A stretch of DNA of 64,000 nucleotides from positions 682,001-746,000 of the forward strand of contig NZ_CP061287.1 of NCBI RefSeq assembly GCF_018687275.1, read 5' to 3'. Under the pieces are notes generated by a model. That model was not told the origin of the DNA. It made no database searches and was given only the letters and a program-made list of their open reading frames with translations. The position numbers and the translations under genes were made by a program. Every line of letters begins with the position of its first letter. The stretch's first letter is position 1. Positions 14,218 through 23,166 of this stretch are shown piece after piece. This stretch comes from Polynucleobacter sp. MWH-Aus1W21. Lineage in GTDB: Bacteria; Pseudomonadota; Gammaproteobacteria; Burkholderiales; Burkholderiaceae.

Positions 14218-17200
14218 GTGAGCGTTTTCACCTCCTTTATTCGAGGGGTAGTTGAGAAGCGTGCGCTTGTCATTTTTGCGTCCATCGTATTGCTTGGCTT
14301 GGGCATGCTCAGTTTGAGTAAGCTGCCAATCCAGCCTTATCCTGGCGTAGCGCCATTAACCATTCAGGCGATTTCTCAGTGGCCCGGAAGAAGCACTACC
14401 GAAGTAGAGCAGCAGGTCACTATTCCTGTTGAGAATGCTTTGGCAGGTATTCCAGGGTTGCAGGCGTTCCGTTCGGTATCGCTTTTTGGTTTATCTGTTG
14501 TTACTCTCAAATTTAACGACACGGCTGATCCATTTAAGGCTCGCCAAACCTTTTTAGCTAACTTAGCAAACGTTGCTTTTCCACCAGGCGTTACATCTAG
14601 TATTAGCCCAGACTCGGATGCAACCGGTGAGATCATGCGTTACGAGGTGCGCTCTGACTATGCATCTTCAACTTTATTAAAGACTTTACAAAACTACGAG
14701 ATCTATAAAGAGCTCAAACAAACACCAGGCGTCGCCGATGTTTCTTCTTTTGGTGGCAAGGTTCGTCAATATCAAGTGATTGTGAGTCCTGACAGTTTGC
14801 AGGCCAAAGGTGTTTCTGTAAATCAGCTGATTACCGCGTTAACTAATGCCAATAGCAATGCTGGCGGCGGCTTATTACCTAGTGGTGAACAGCAGTTTGT
14901 AGTGCGTGGCGTAGGTCTACTGAAAAGCATCGATGACATTAAGCAGGTGGTCGTCACTATTAATAATGGCGTGCCAATTCGGATTGGCGATGTCGCGCGA
15001 GTAGAGATTGGTAATGCCCCACGTCTTGGCATGTTCCAGTTCAATGACAATCCTGATTCGGTTGAGGGCATTGTTTATCTGCGTCGTGGTGAGAATGCTA
15101 CTGAAGTATTGGCACGTGTACGCAGTACGGTGGAGAATATTAATAGGCACGTTCTTCCTCCTGGTATCGAAGTCAAGCCTTTCTACGATCGCCAGGTACT
15201 TTTAGATATCACGATCGGTACCGTTAAACATACTTTGTTCTTCGGCATCTCATTGGTATTGGCAGTGCTCTTTTTCTTCTTGGGAAATATTCGTGCAGCC
15301 GCTGTGGTTGCTGCAGTAATTCCTTTGGCGCTGTGCGTATCGTTTATTCAAATGCACTTATGGAGCGTGCCTGCCAATTTAATCTCCTTGGGGGCAATTG
15401 ACTTTGGTGTCATCGTTGACTCAGCAGTGATTCTGACGGAGAACGTCATGCGTCACCTGGAGGAGGGTGGTAAGCGTCTGAATCAAAGCATCATTTTGGC
15501 AACCAGTGAAGTGCAGCGTGCCATGATTTACTCTACCGGCATCATCATTGTTGCCTATTCGCCATTGTTCTTTATGGGTGGCGTAGAAGGAATCATCTTT
15601 AAGCCAATGGCATTTACGATGGGCTTTGCTTTGATCGCGGCCATGGTTTTGAGTCTGACATTCTTGCCGGCGATGATTTCATTGGTGTTTGGTGAAAATC
15701 TACATCACAAACCACCATCATTCATTACTAAGATTTTGGATGGCTATAAGCCTTTACTCAGAAGGTGGATGGATCGTCCATTAACTGTATTTTCAGTGGC
15801 AGTCTTTGTATTAGGAATCACACTCTTGAGTATGACCCGTCTGGGTACCGCATTCTTGCCAACTCTAGAAGAAAATAATATCTGGCTGCGCGTAACGCTA
15901 CCCAATACTGTGGATCTGGATTACTCGGTAAAGGTAGCCAATCAATTGCGTGAAACCTTTTTAAAGCAACCAGAGATTGATAAGGTTGCTGCACAGATTG
16001 GTCGCCCTGATGATGGCACCGACTCTACTGGCGTGTTTAACCAGGAATATGGTCTTTACTTAAAGAGCCCGGACAAGATGCCTAGCGGGTCTTCCAAGAA
16101 GGATTTGATTGCAAATCTAGAAACTGAGCTCAATAAGATTCCTGGAGTTACCTATAGCTTTTCTCAATATATTCAAGATAACGTTAACGAGGCTCTATCA
16201 GGTGTTAAGGGAGAGAACTCGGTCAAAATTTACGGTACTGACCTTGAGGTATTGGATCAAAAAGCGCATGAAGTCATTGATCAACTCAAAAAAGTTCGTG
16301 GTGTAGCAGATGAGGGCATTCTGAAAGAGTTAGGTCAGCCCACTCTGAATATTCAGATTGATCGTGATCGCGCAGCTCGCTACGGAATTAATGTCAACGA
16401 TATTCAGACCGTGGTTGCAAACGCTATTGGCGGCGCTGCAGTGACCAATTTACTGGAAGATGAAAAAACGTTTGGTATTGCTGTGAGGCTGAATGAGGGT
16501 AGCCGTAATGACGTGGCTGATATTGGCCAATTATTAGTGGAGGCGCCCGATGGCACTAAGATTCCTTTGTCGATGGTGGCTAGCGTTCGTTTAACGGATG
16601 GCCCATTCTTCATCTATCGCGAAGCAGGCAAGCGTTATATTGCGATCAAGTTTAGCGTTCGTAATCGCGATCTGGGTAGCGCTGTAGAGGATGCCCAGTT
16701 CTTAGTTGAGAAAAATATTACTTTGCCGCCAAACTATTCAATTAGCTGGGATGGCCAATTCAATCAAATGAAGCAAGCTCAGAAGAAGTTGATGCTGATC
16801 GTGCCACTGGCATTGTTGGGCATCTTCTTATTGCTTGTGAGTGCATTTGGCAACTTCCGCGATGCCTTCATTGTCATGATCAATGTGCCATTTGCCGCAA
16901 TTGGTGGTGTGATTGCATTGCATCTTGCAGGCGAGACCTTAAGTATCTCTGCATTCTTTGGATTCTTATCGCTCTTTGGCATTGCCATTCAGGACGGCGT
17001 GATTCTGATTTCTTTTATTAATAAGACAGCCGCTACTGAACATGGCCAGATGAAAGACATCATGGTGGAGGGCGCTTCGTTGCGCGTTCGCCCAGTATTA
17101 ATGACCGCAGCCCTATCAGGTTTAGGTCTTTTACCAGCTGCCTTATCCCACTCTATTGGATCAGAGGCGCAACGGCCTTTGGCATTGGTCATTGTGGGTG

Positions 17201-17295
17201 GCATGGTAACCACCACGATCTTGACTCTATTGGTATTGCCAGTTATTTATGGCTGGTTTCGAGCTCGTTCGTTGACTCCAGCAAGCAATATTTAA
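14218..17295 (+). CDS. Heavy-metal-type RND efflux pump (CzcA/CusA family)
   Basis: A 1025-residue inner-membrane pump with the usual two halves of a first helix, large periplasmic loop and five-helix bundle. It starts at GTG 14218, directly after the adaptor stop, with AGGAG before it. Transmembrane helix 4 carries DFGVIVDSAVILTEN: Asp395, Asp401 and Glu408. The D..D..E arrangement is that of CzcA/CnrA-type pumps for divalent cations, whereas CusA-type (Cu+/Ag+) pumps have a different pattern there. Zinc, cobalt, cadmium or nickel export is therefore favoured over copper, by inference. It ends the three-gene operon; no metal sensor gene is nearby. Confidence 0.9.
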   Translation: MSVFTSFIRGVVEKRALVIFASIVLLGLGMLSLSKLPIQPYPGVAPLTIQAISQWPGRSTTEVEQQVTIPVENALAGIPGLQAFRSVSLFGLSVVTLKFNDTADPFKARQTFLANLANVAFPPGVTSSISPDSDATGEIMRYEVRSDYASSTLLKTLQNYEIYKELKQTPGVADVSSFGGKVRQYQVIVSPDSLQAKGVSVNQLITALTNANSNAGGGLLPSGEQQFVVRGVGLLKSIDDIKQVVVTINNGVPIRIGDVARVEIGNAPRLGMFQFNDNPDSVEGIVYLRRGENATEVLARVRSTVENINRHVLPPGIEVKPFYDRQVLLDITIGTVKHTLFFGISLVLAVLFFFLGNIRAAAVVAAVIPLALCVSFIQMHLWSVPANLISLGAIDFGVIVDSAVILTENVMRHLEEGGKRLNQSIILATSEVQRAMIYSTGIIIVAYSPLFFMGGVEGIIFKPMAFTMGFALIAAMVLSLTFLPAMISLVFGENLHHKPPSFITKILDGYKPLLRRWMDRPLTVFSVAVFVLGITLLSMTRLGTAFLPTLEENNIWLRVTLPNTVDLDYSVKVANQLRETFLKQPEIDKVAAQIGRPDDGTDSTGVFNQEYGLYLKSPDKMPSGSSKKDLIANLETELNKIPGVTYSFSQYIQDNVNEALSGVKGENSVKIYGTDLEVLDQKAHEVIDQLKKVRGVADEGILKELGQPTLNIQIDRDRAARYGINVNDIQTVVANAIGGAAVTNLLEDEKTFGIAVRLNEGSRNDVADIGQLLVEAPDGTKIPLSMVASVRLTDGPFFIYREAGKRYIAIKFSVRNRDLGSAVEDAQFLVEKNITLPPNYSISWDGQFNQMKQAQKKLMLIVPLALLGIFLLLVSAFGNFRDAFIVMINVPFAAIGGVIALHLAGETLSISAFFGFLSLFGIAIQDGVILISFINKTAATEHGQMKDIMVEGASLRVRPVLMTAALSGLGLLPAALSHSIGSEAQRPLALVIVGGMVTTTILTLLVLPVIYGWFRARSLTPASNI

Positions 17296-17336
17296 ACGTT
17301 TTTAATTCATTAGCCAATAGAAAGAGCTAAATCGTC

Positions 17337-18131
17337 ATGAGCAATCGTCAACCGCACATCTTGGTCTCCAATGATGATGGCTATTTAGCTCCTGGATTAT
17401 TGGCTTTAGTAAATGCGGTACGTCCTTTGGGTCGTATTACGGTGATTGCTCCCGAGCAAAACCATAGCGGCGCATCTAATTCTTTGACGCTTTCAAGGCC
17501 TCTCTCAATACATCGAGTGGCCGGTGGCGAGCGTGATGGATTCTTCTTTATCAATGGTACGCCAACGGATTGCGTGCACGTTGCGATGACTGGTTTTCTG
17601 GATGAGAAGCCAGATTTAGTGATCTCAGGCATTAACCAAGGCGAGAACATGGGTGAAGACACCCTTTACTCTGGTACGGTAGCCGCTGCGGTTGAGGGTG
17701 TGATGTTTGGAGTGCCAGGCATTGCTTTCTCACAAATTGATCGTGGCTGGAATCGCATTGAGGATGCTGCCAAAGCAGCGCATGATGTAGTGGCACAAAT
17801 GCTGGTTTCAGCTTTAAGTAAAAATCATGCTGATGGTGTAGCAACACTACTCAACGTCAATATTCCAAATCGTCCTTACGCTGATCTTTATCGTTGGCGC
17901 GTAACCCGTCTGGGTAATCGCCACCATTCGCAGCCTGTAGTGGTGCAAGATAGCCCCCGCGGCGATAAGATTTATTGGATTGGCGCTGCAGGTGATGTTA
18001 AAGAAGGCTCCGAAGGTACTGACTTTCATGCGGTTGCTGAAGGCTGTATTTCTATCACGCCGATGCAATTGGATTTAACTCATCATGCGCGTTTAGCGGC
18101 GATGCGCGCAAATGGATGGGATCGCGGTTGA
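17337..18131 (+). CDS. surE: 5'/3'-nucleotidase SurE
   Basis: A 264-residue nucleoside-monophosphate phosphatase. The metal site is visible at the start (LVSNDDGYLAPG), then PEQNHSGASNSLTL, NGTPTDCV and the SGINQGENMGEDTLYSGTVAAA motif. It removes phosphate from nucleotides, and E. coli SurE also acts on short polyphosphates. It leads the stress-survival group surE-pcm-nlpD and overlaps pcm by up to 16 bases. Confidence 0.96.
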   Translation: MSNRQPHILVSNDDGYLAPGLLALVNAVRPLGRITVIAPEQNHSGASNSLTLSRPLSIHRVAGGERDGFFFINGTPTDCVHVAMTGFLDEKPDLVISGINQGENMGEDTLYSGTVAAAVEGVMFGVPGIAFSQIDRGWNRIEDAAKAAHDVVAQMLVSALSKNHADGVATLLNVNIPNRPYADLYRWRVTRLGNRHHSQPVVVQDSPRGDKIYWIGAAGDVKEGSEGTDFHAVAEGCISITPMQLDLTHHARLAAMRANGWDRG

Positions 18132-18784
18132 AGGCTCCGACAGAACGCTTTGCCGCCTATCGGCAAGCACTTGCTGCAAAAGTGCATGCAGGTGGCGTGA
18201 AGCACGGTAAAACTTTAGAAGCAATCGCTACCGTTCCAAGGCACGCCTTTATGGATGCAGGATTGCATGCCCAGGCTTATGAAGACACTGCCTTGCCAAT
18301 CGGTCATGAGCAAACCATTTCCAAGCCATCTGTAGTGGCGCGCATGATTGAATTGCTGCATAAACCTAAGCATAAGCTTGGCAAAGTGCTGGAGATAGGT
18401 ACTGGTTGCGGTTATCAAGCGGCTGTTCTCAGTTTGCTAGCGGATGAGGTTTACTCTATTGAGCGTATACGCTCTCTGCATGATATGGCGAGGGCAAAGT
18501 TGCGCCCATTTCGAATCAATAATCTGCGTTTGATTTATGGTGATGGCATCTTAGGTTTGCCTCAAGCTGCGCCATTTGACGGGATTATTTTGGCTGCAGC
18601 AGGCTTGGGGATTCCGGATGCCTTACTTGACCAGCTATCGATAGGCGGTCGCCTGGTTGCTCCAGTTGCCAAAAATGACAAAGAGCAACAGCTTGTTATG
18701 GTGGAGAGGATGAGTTCTCAGCGCTATCAAAGAACGGTGCTGGACGAGGTCTTTTTTGTCCCCTTACAATCAGGGGTAGTATGA
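18116..18784 (+). CDS. pcm: Protein-L-isoaspartate O-methyltransferase
   Basis: A 222-residue repair enzyme that methylates isoaspartyl residues in aged proteins using S-adenosylmethionine. Family blocks are PRHAFMDAGLHAQAYEDTALPIGHEQTISKP (substrate side), the SAM-binding VLEIGTGCGYQAAVLS and the acidic VYSIER. The end matches the family (YQRTVLDEVFFVPLQSG). The start is either ATG 18116, overlapping surE by 16 bases, or TTG 18128, overlapping by 4; neither has a clear ribosome site, so coupling to surE translation is likely. Confidence 0.95.
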   Translation: MGSRLKAPTERFAAYRQALAAKVHAGGVKHGKTLEAIATVPRHAFMDAGLHAQAYEDTALPIGHEQTISKPSVVARMIELLHKPKHKLGKVLEIGTGCGYQAAVLSLLADEVYSIERIRSLHDMARAKLRPFRINNLRLIYGDGILGLPQAAPFDGIILAAAGLGIPDALLDQLSIGGRLVAPVAKNDKEQQLVMVERMSSQRYQRTVLDEVFFVPLQSGVV

Positions 18785-18821
18785 GATCTATGATGAATTC
18801 AATAATTCAGAACCCAATTTA

Positions 18822-19589
18822 ATGCCAAGTACCTTATTTAAATCTTTTCTTATAGCCCTCATGTCAGCATCCTTGATGTTGATGGTGGGTTGTTCCACGC
18901 AGCGTGCGAAGCCTGCTAGCGTGACTGATCGCAGTGGTGGGTCGAGTGAGCCAACGCCGGCCGGTTACTATCGAGTTAAAAAAGGCGACACCTTGGCACG
19001 TATTGCTCTAGATCATGGTCAGGCGCCGCGTGATGTTGCTCAGTGGAATAAAGACATTAACCCCAGCTTTAATTCGAATGTCATTGAAGTGGGTGATTTG
19101 ATTTTGATTAAAGCGCCTGGAGGTTCAAAGCCTGCTGTTGTGGTTGATAAAAAGCTTGTAGCAGATAAGCCAAGTACTTCAGCTACAGCATCCACCCCGG
19201 AGCCAGCAAAAACGGAAGTCGTTGCTGAGCCAGGCATTCGTTTATCTTGGCCAGCAAAGGGTAAGGTCATTGCTGAGTTTAGTGAGACCAATAAAGGTAT
19301 TGATATTGCCGGCAAAGTTGGCGAACCTGTTCTTGCAGCATCTGATGGCAAAGTGGTTTACGCCGGCAATAGCTTGCGTGGTTATGGCAATTTAGTCATT
19401 GTTAAACATGACAACACTTATCTCACTGCTTACGCTCACAATAGTAAGCTCTTAGTAAAAGAGGGTGATTCTGTTCGTAAGGGCCAAAGAATTGCTGAGA
19501 TGGGCGATACAGATGCCAACGCAATCAAGTTGCATTTTGAGCTACGCGTTAACGGAAAACCAGTTAATCCAACGCCCTACTTGCAGTAA
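18822..19589 (+). CDS. nlpD: NlpD-like lipoprotein: LysM plus degenerate M23 domain
   Basis: A 255-residue lipoprotein with lipobox LMVGC (Cys24). A LysM peptidoglycan-binding domain follows (about residues 47-93, YYRVKKGDTLARIALDHG). The C-terminal LytM/M23 domain starts near residue 140. Zinc ligands are missing: the HxGxD motif reads NKGID, and the final HxH reads LHF, leaving one His. The domain should therefore be inactive as an endopeptidase, as in E. coli NlpD, which activates the AmiC amidase during septum splitting. It follows pcm, as in many proteobacteria, but rpoS does not follow it here. Confidence 0.9.
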   Translation: MPSTLFKSFLIALMSASLMLMVGCSTQRAKPASVTDRSGGSSEPTPAGYYRVKKGDTLARIALDHGQAPRDVAQWNKDINPSFNSNVIEVGDLILIKAPGGSKPAVVVDKKLVADKPSTSATASTPEPAKTEVVAEPGIRLSWPAKGKVIAEFSETNKGIDIAGKVGEPVLAASDGKVVYAGNSLRGYGNLVIVKHDNTYLTAYAHNSKLLVKEGDSVRKGQRIAEMGDTDANAIKLHFELRVNGKPVNPTPYLQ

Positions 19590-19606
19590 CTTTGTAGTAA
19601 GCACGT

Positions 19607-20428
19607 ATGGCCACCGTCCTTGTATTTGATATTGAAACCATTCCTGATGTAGTAGGGCTGCGCCGTCTGGAAGATCTTCCAGACTCAATGAGTGATGCCG
19701 ATGTGGCTAGCAAAGTTATGGCAGAACGTGCTGCTAAAACCGGTAGTGAATTTTTGCCCTTGTTTCTACAAAAGATTGTGGCGATATCTTGTGTGATTCG
19801 TAGAACCACCAAGGAAGGTTTGCCACAAATTAAAGTGGGTACCTTGGGCACCCCTCAAGATGATGAAAAGGTTTTAGTTCAAGCCTTTTTTGATTTAATC
19901 GAAAAGTACACGCCGCAATTGGTTTCTTGGAATGGCAGCGGCTTTGACCTGCCGGTATTGCACTATCGCGCTTTGGCTAACCATATTCAAGCGCCACGCT
20001 ATTGGGAGATGGGCGAGAGCCAAGAGTCTGATAGTCGTGAATTTAAGTGGAATAACTACATTAGTCGATATCACATGCGTCATCTGGATATGATGGATTT
20101 GCTTGCCAAATTTAATGGTCGCGCCAATGCACCATTAGATGGTTTAGCTAAGTTGTGTGGTTTTCCCGGCAAGATGGGTATGGACGGCAGTCAAGTATGG
20201 CCGGCCTATCAGGGTGGCAAGATTAATGACATTCGCCGTTACTGTGAGACTGATGTGGTCAATACTTATCTCATGTACTGCCGCTTTCAGTTACTACGTG
20301 GTGGCTTCTCTCTGGAAGAATACCAAGAGGAGATTGGGTTTGTAAAAGCCTATTTAGAAAAAGAATCTAAAGAGCCGAATGGCGGTCAATGGCAAGAATA
20401 TCTTCAGGGTTTCTCAGCTGATGCGTAG
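19607..20428 (+). CDS. PolB-exonuclease-like 3'-5' exonuclease
   Basis: A 273-residue protein of the family of free-standing exonuclease domains related to B-family polymerases. DEDDy motifs are visible: FDIETIP near the N-terminus, SWNGSGFDLPVL (residues 106-117) and a late YCETDVVNTYLMY. It probably trims 3' DNA ends; the specific role is not known. It starts 17 bases after nlpD, in the position where many beta- and gammaproteobacteria carry rpoS. Its end overlaps the rlmD start. Confidence 0.88.
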   Translation: MATVLVFDIETIPDVVGLRRLEDLPDSMSDADVASKVMAERAAKTGSEFLPLFLQKIVAISCVIRRTTKEGLPQIKVGTLGTPQDDEKVLVQAFFDLIEKYTPQLVSWNGSGFDLPVLHYRALANHIQAPRYWEMGESQESDSREFKWNNYISRYHMRHLDMMDLLAKFNGRANAPLDGLAKLCGFPGKMGMDGSQVWPAYQGGKINDIRRYCETDVVNTYLMYCRFQLLRGGFSLEEYQEEIGFVKAYLEKESKEPNGGQWQEYLQGFSADA

Positions 20429-21848
20429 AGGGGATAAGCCAGTCAATATTGAGGTGACTGAGCCAATCAAAGTTGAAGCCTTAGATCTCGATGCTCAAGG
20501 AATTGCGCGTTTAACGCCTAATGAGGAAGAGCTAGCCCAGGGTCAAAGTGGCAAAGTCATATTTATTAAAGGTGCATTGCCAACTGAGCTGGTGACTTAC
20601 ACCATCACCAGTGACAAAGCTCGCTTTAGCAAAGCCAAAGTACGTGAGATTCTCAAGTCTGCAGTATTTCGGGCCGAGCCCAAATGTAAAGCCTTTGGTA
20701 TTTGCGGTGGCTGCACGATGCAGCATTTAGATATACGTGCGCAAGTTGCTATGAAGCAGCGTGTACTCGAAGACGATTTGCAACACATCGCAAAAGTAAA
20801 ACCAGGAGAAATTCTGCGCCCGATGGGTGGGCCTACTTGGGAATACCGCCATCGTGCACGCTTAAGTGCCGTTAATCGCTCTATCAAAAAAGGCACGGTA
20901 TTGATCGGCTTTCATGAAGGTAAGAGCGGCTATGTTGCTGACATGCTCGCCTGTGAGATTCTGCCAAAGCATGTATCTGACTTATTGCCTGAGATGCGCA
21001 AATTGGTGATGGGATTGTCTATTGTCGATCGCATGCCGCAGATTGAAATTGCAGTGGGCGAGCCAGAGGATTCGACATCAGAAGATCCTACAAAATCAAA
21101 GCCAGTGACCGCATTGGTGTTCCGTAATCTCAAGCCCCTGACAGCAGATGACGAACAGCTGTTACGAGAGTTTGCAGATCGGCATCAGGTCTGGATTTGG
21201 CTCCAACCTAAAGGCATTGAGACGGTAGCACCGTTTTATCCTGTGACCGGTAAGCTCTGTTACCGACTACCTGAATTTGAAATCGAAATGCCTTTTAAGC
21301 CCGCAGACTTTACTCAGGTCAATCACATGATGAATCGGGCATTAGTGAGTAGGGCGATTCGCTTGCTGGAGGTGGGCTCAACCGATCGTGTGCTCGATTT
21401 ATTTTGTGGCATTGGTAACTTCACATTACCGCTTGCTAGAAAAGCAAAACAGGTTTTAGGCATTGAGGGCTTAGCAAGCTTAACCACCAGAGCAAAAGAA
21501 AATGCAGAACATAACGGCCTAGTTGATAAGGCCAGCTTTATGCAAAGTGATTTGTTTGATGTGACAACAGAAACGATTGAGTCTTGGGGAAAAGCGGAGC
21601 GCTGGTTAATGGACCCGCCACGTGAAGGTGCGATGGAGATTTGTAAGGCGCTAGCTGAATTGCATCTACAGCAAAGCAATTTGCTCCCTCGGCGCATTGT
21701 GTATGTCTCATGCAACCCCAAAACACTAGCAAGGGATGTGGAAATTCTCTGCCACCAAGCAGGCTACTCCTTAAGTAGTGCGGGAATTATTAATATGTTT
21801 CCCCATACTTCGCATGTGGAGTCTATGGCGGTATTTGATCGGTTGTAA
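20421..21848 (+). CDS. rlmD: 23S rRNA (uracil-1939-C5)-methyltransferase RlmD
   Basis: About 475 residues from ATG 20421; an in-frame ATG at 20379 would add 14 residues that look unlike the family. Domains in order: a TRAM RNA-binding domain, the 4Fe-4S cysteines (CKAFGICGGC, plus a Cys in MLACEIL), the SAM-binding fold (VLDLFCGIGNFTLPLA), DPPREGA and the catalytic Cys motif VSCNPKTLARD. It methylates U1939 of 23S rRNA (E. coli numbering). It overlaps the exonuclease gene by eight bases. Confidence 0.93.
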   Translation: MRRGDKPVNIEVTEPIKVEALDLDAQGIARLTPNEEELAQGQSGKVIFIKGALPTELVTYTITSDKARFSKAKVREILKSAVFRAEPKCKAFGICGGCTMQHLDIRAQVAMKQRVLEDDLQHIAKVKPGEILRPMGGPTWEYRHRARLSAVNRSIKKGTVLIGFHEGKSGYVADMLACEILPKHVSDLLPEMRKLVMGLSIVDRMPQIEIAVGEPEDSTSEDPTKSKPVTALVFRNLKPLTADDEQLLREFADRHQVWIWLQPKGIETVAPFYPVTGKLCYRLPEFEIEMPFKPADFTQVNHMMNRALVSRAIRLLEVGSTDRVLDLFCGIGNFTLPLARKAKQVLGIEGLASLTTRAKENAEHNGLVDKASFMQSDLFDVTTETIESWGKAERWLMDPPREGAMEICKALAELHLQQSNLLPRRIVYVSCNPKTLARDVEILCHQAGYSLSSAGIINMFPHTSHVESMAVFDRL

Positions 21849-22028
21849 TAGTCTCAAGCATTTATTCAAGGGCATCCTCCCCATTGAATACCATGGATTG
21901 CCCCAATTTAGTGCCTAGAGCCTGAATCCAGTGCGTCCAATAAATATCTCATCCCCACCCAGGAGTAAATTGAACTTGCGCAGAGTTATGTTGCTGCCTA
22001 ACCTCTACATTACTTTTGGGAGTCTGTC

Positions 22029-22109
22029 ATGAAAGCCTCAGATAGTTTTGCCCTCTTATTGATTTTGATGGCACTGTCTTACGCTGTAAGCATGTTCGTA
22101 GCGGCTTAA
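22029..22109 (+). CDS. Possible 26-residue membrane peptide
   Basis: A small ORF starts at ATG 22029 with GGGAG about five bases upstream. It encodes MKASDSFALLLILMALSYAV then SMFVAA: a short polar head and one hydrophobic helix, the form of known small membrane proteins. It lies alone in the 356-base gap between rlmD and the yccA terminator. A TTGAAC element near 21970 might belong to a promoter. No family is recognised, and a chance ORF of this size is quite possible. Confidence 0.35.
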   Translation: MKASDSFALLLILMALSYAVSMFVAA

Positions 22110-22144
22110 TTGTTTAACTGCAAGCGCGTTAGCAGAATCACGGT

Positions 22145-22171
22145 AAAGAAAAAGGCGCCCGCAGGCGCCTT
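22145..22171 (-). terminator. Terminator of the BI-1/YccA gene
   Basis: Read on the minus strand, AAGGCGCC and GGCGCCTT form a perfect 8-base stem with a 4-base loop, followed by TTTCTTT. It lies 34 bases after the stop codon of the minus-strand gene. Confidence 0.85.
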
Positions 22172-22204
22172 CAGAGAACATCACACTTCAGTTCTTAGTA
22201 TTAC

Positions 22205-22906
22205 TTAATCTCTATTGCCGCCAACAATACCCAAGAGGGCAAGTAAGTTGGTAAAGACGTTATACACATCCAGGTAAATAGCTAATGTAGCCATGATGTA
22301 GTTAGTCTCGCCGCCGTTGATCACGCGCTGTACATCAACCAGGATAAAGGCTGAGAAGATTGCGATAGCTAGAACCATCACAGTCAGCATCAAAGCAGGT
22401 AGTTGCAACCAGATGTTTGCCAAAGAGGCAACGATCAAGAGCAGCACGCCAACCATGAGCCACTTACCCATGCCAGCAAAGTCGCTCTTACTTACAGTTG
22501 CAATGGTTGCCATAGTGGCAAAGATTGCAGCAGTGCCGCCAAATGACAACATGATGAGAGTTGCGCCATTGCTATAGCTGTTTAGCGTAAACCCAACCAA
22601 GCGAGACATCATGATGCCCATGAAGAAGGTAAAGCCTAGGAGTAGAAGTACACCTACACCAGTATCTTTATTCTTTTCAATTGCCCAAAAGAAGCCAAAG
22701 GCAACTGCCATGAACACGATAAAGCCGATGAATGGGCTACCTGCGAAGAGATTCAATCCCATGGCAACGCCGAGCCAGGCACCAATGACAGTAGGCACCA
22801 TGGATAGCGCTAAGAGCGCATAGGTATTGCGGAGTACGCGGTTGCGTACCTGGATGGTACTAATTGAGCCGGCCTGGCCAAAGCCGTAAGAGTTCAGATC
22901 ACTCAT
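22205..22906 (-). CDS. Bax inhibitor-1/YccA family membrane protein
   Basis: A 233-residue protein with seven hydrophobic helices. It has the BI-1/YccA opening (RNRVLRNTYALLALSMVPTVIGAWLG) and ending (AIYLDVYNVFTNLLALLG, with the Asp pair region LVDVQRVI earlier). Bacterial members modulate the FtsH protease or act as pH-sensitive calcium leak channels; which applies here is open. It is monocistronic, with its own terminator. Its AGGAG ribosome site is visible on the minus strand just above the start. Confidence 0.92.
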   Translation of the reverse strand: MSDLNSYGFGQAGSISTIQVRNRVLRNTYALLALSMVPTVIGAWLGVAMGLNLFAGSPFIGFIVFMAVAFGFFWAIEKNKDTGVGVLLLLGFTFFMGIMMSRLVGFTLNSYSNGATLIMLSFGGTAAIFATMATIATVSKSDFAGMGKWLMVGVLLLIVASLANIWLQLPALMLTVMVLAIAIFSAFILVDVQRVINGGETNYIMATLAIYLDVYNVFTNLLALLGIVGGNRD

Positions 22907-22963
22907 GTTGACTCCTTCTTTTTAATGGTTATTACAAGAGCCCATGTAGGGCTGTTGACACTA

Positions 22964-22990
22964 AGTATAGACAAAACACCTAAATTTCAA
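22964..22990 (-). promoter_or_regulatory. Possible sigma-70 promoter of the BI-1/YccA gene
   Basis: On the minus strand, TTGAAA (22985-22990) and TATACT (22964-22969) are separated by 15 bases, slightly short for a sigma-70 promoter. They lie about 58 bases before the start codon. A hairpin AGCCC/GGGCT (22939-22953) would sit in the leader. Confidence 0.4.
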
Positions 22991-23166
22991 GCCCCCATCA
23001 AAAAGACCTACAAATTAAAGGCTTATGCCCTGTAAATTCAAGGGCTTAGCCCTACGGACATAGGGGTAAATACTGTCAGGCAATGTATAATTTGGGGGTC
23101 GCTGGACTGGGGTGGCTTATAGCCCCGGACTGGCAAATACCTTTGAAATCACTATTGGAGTCTTGA

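Noticed and set aside
23041..23053. Palindrome AGGGCTTAGCCCT in the yccA-ndk spacer
   Set aside because: Short arms, no T run and no partner site; no supportable function.
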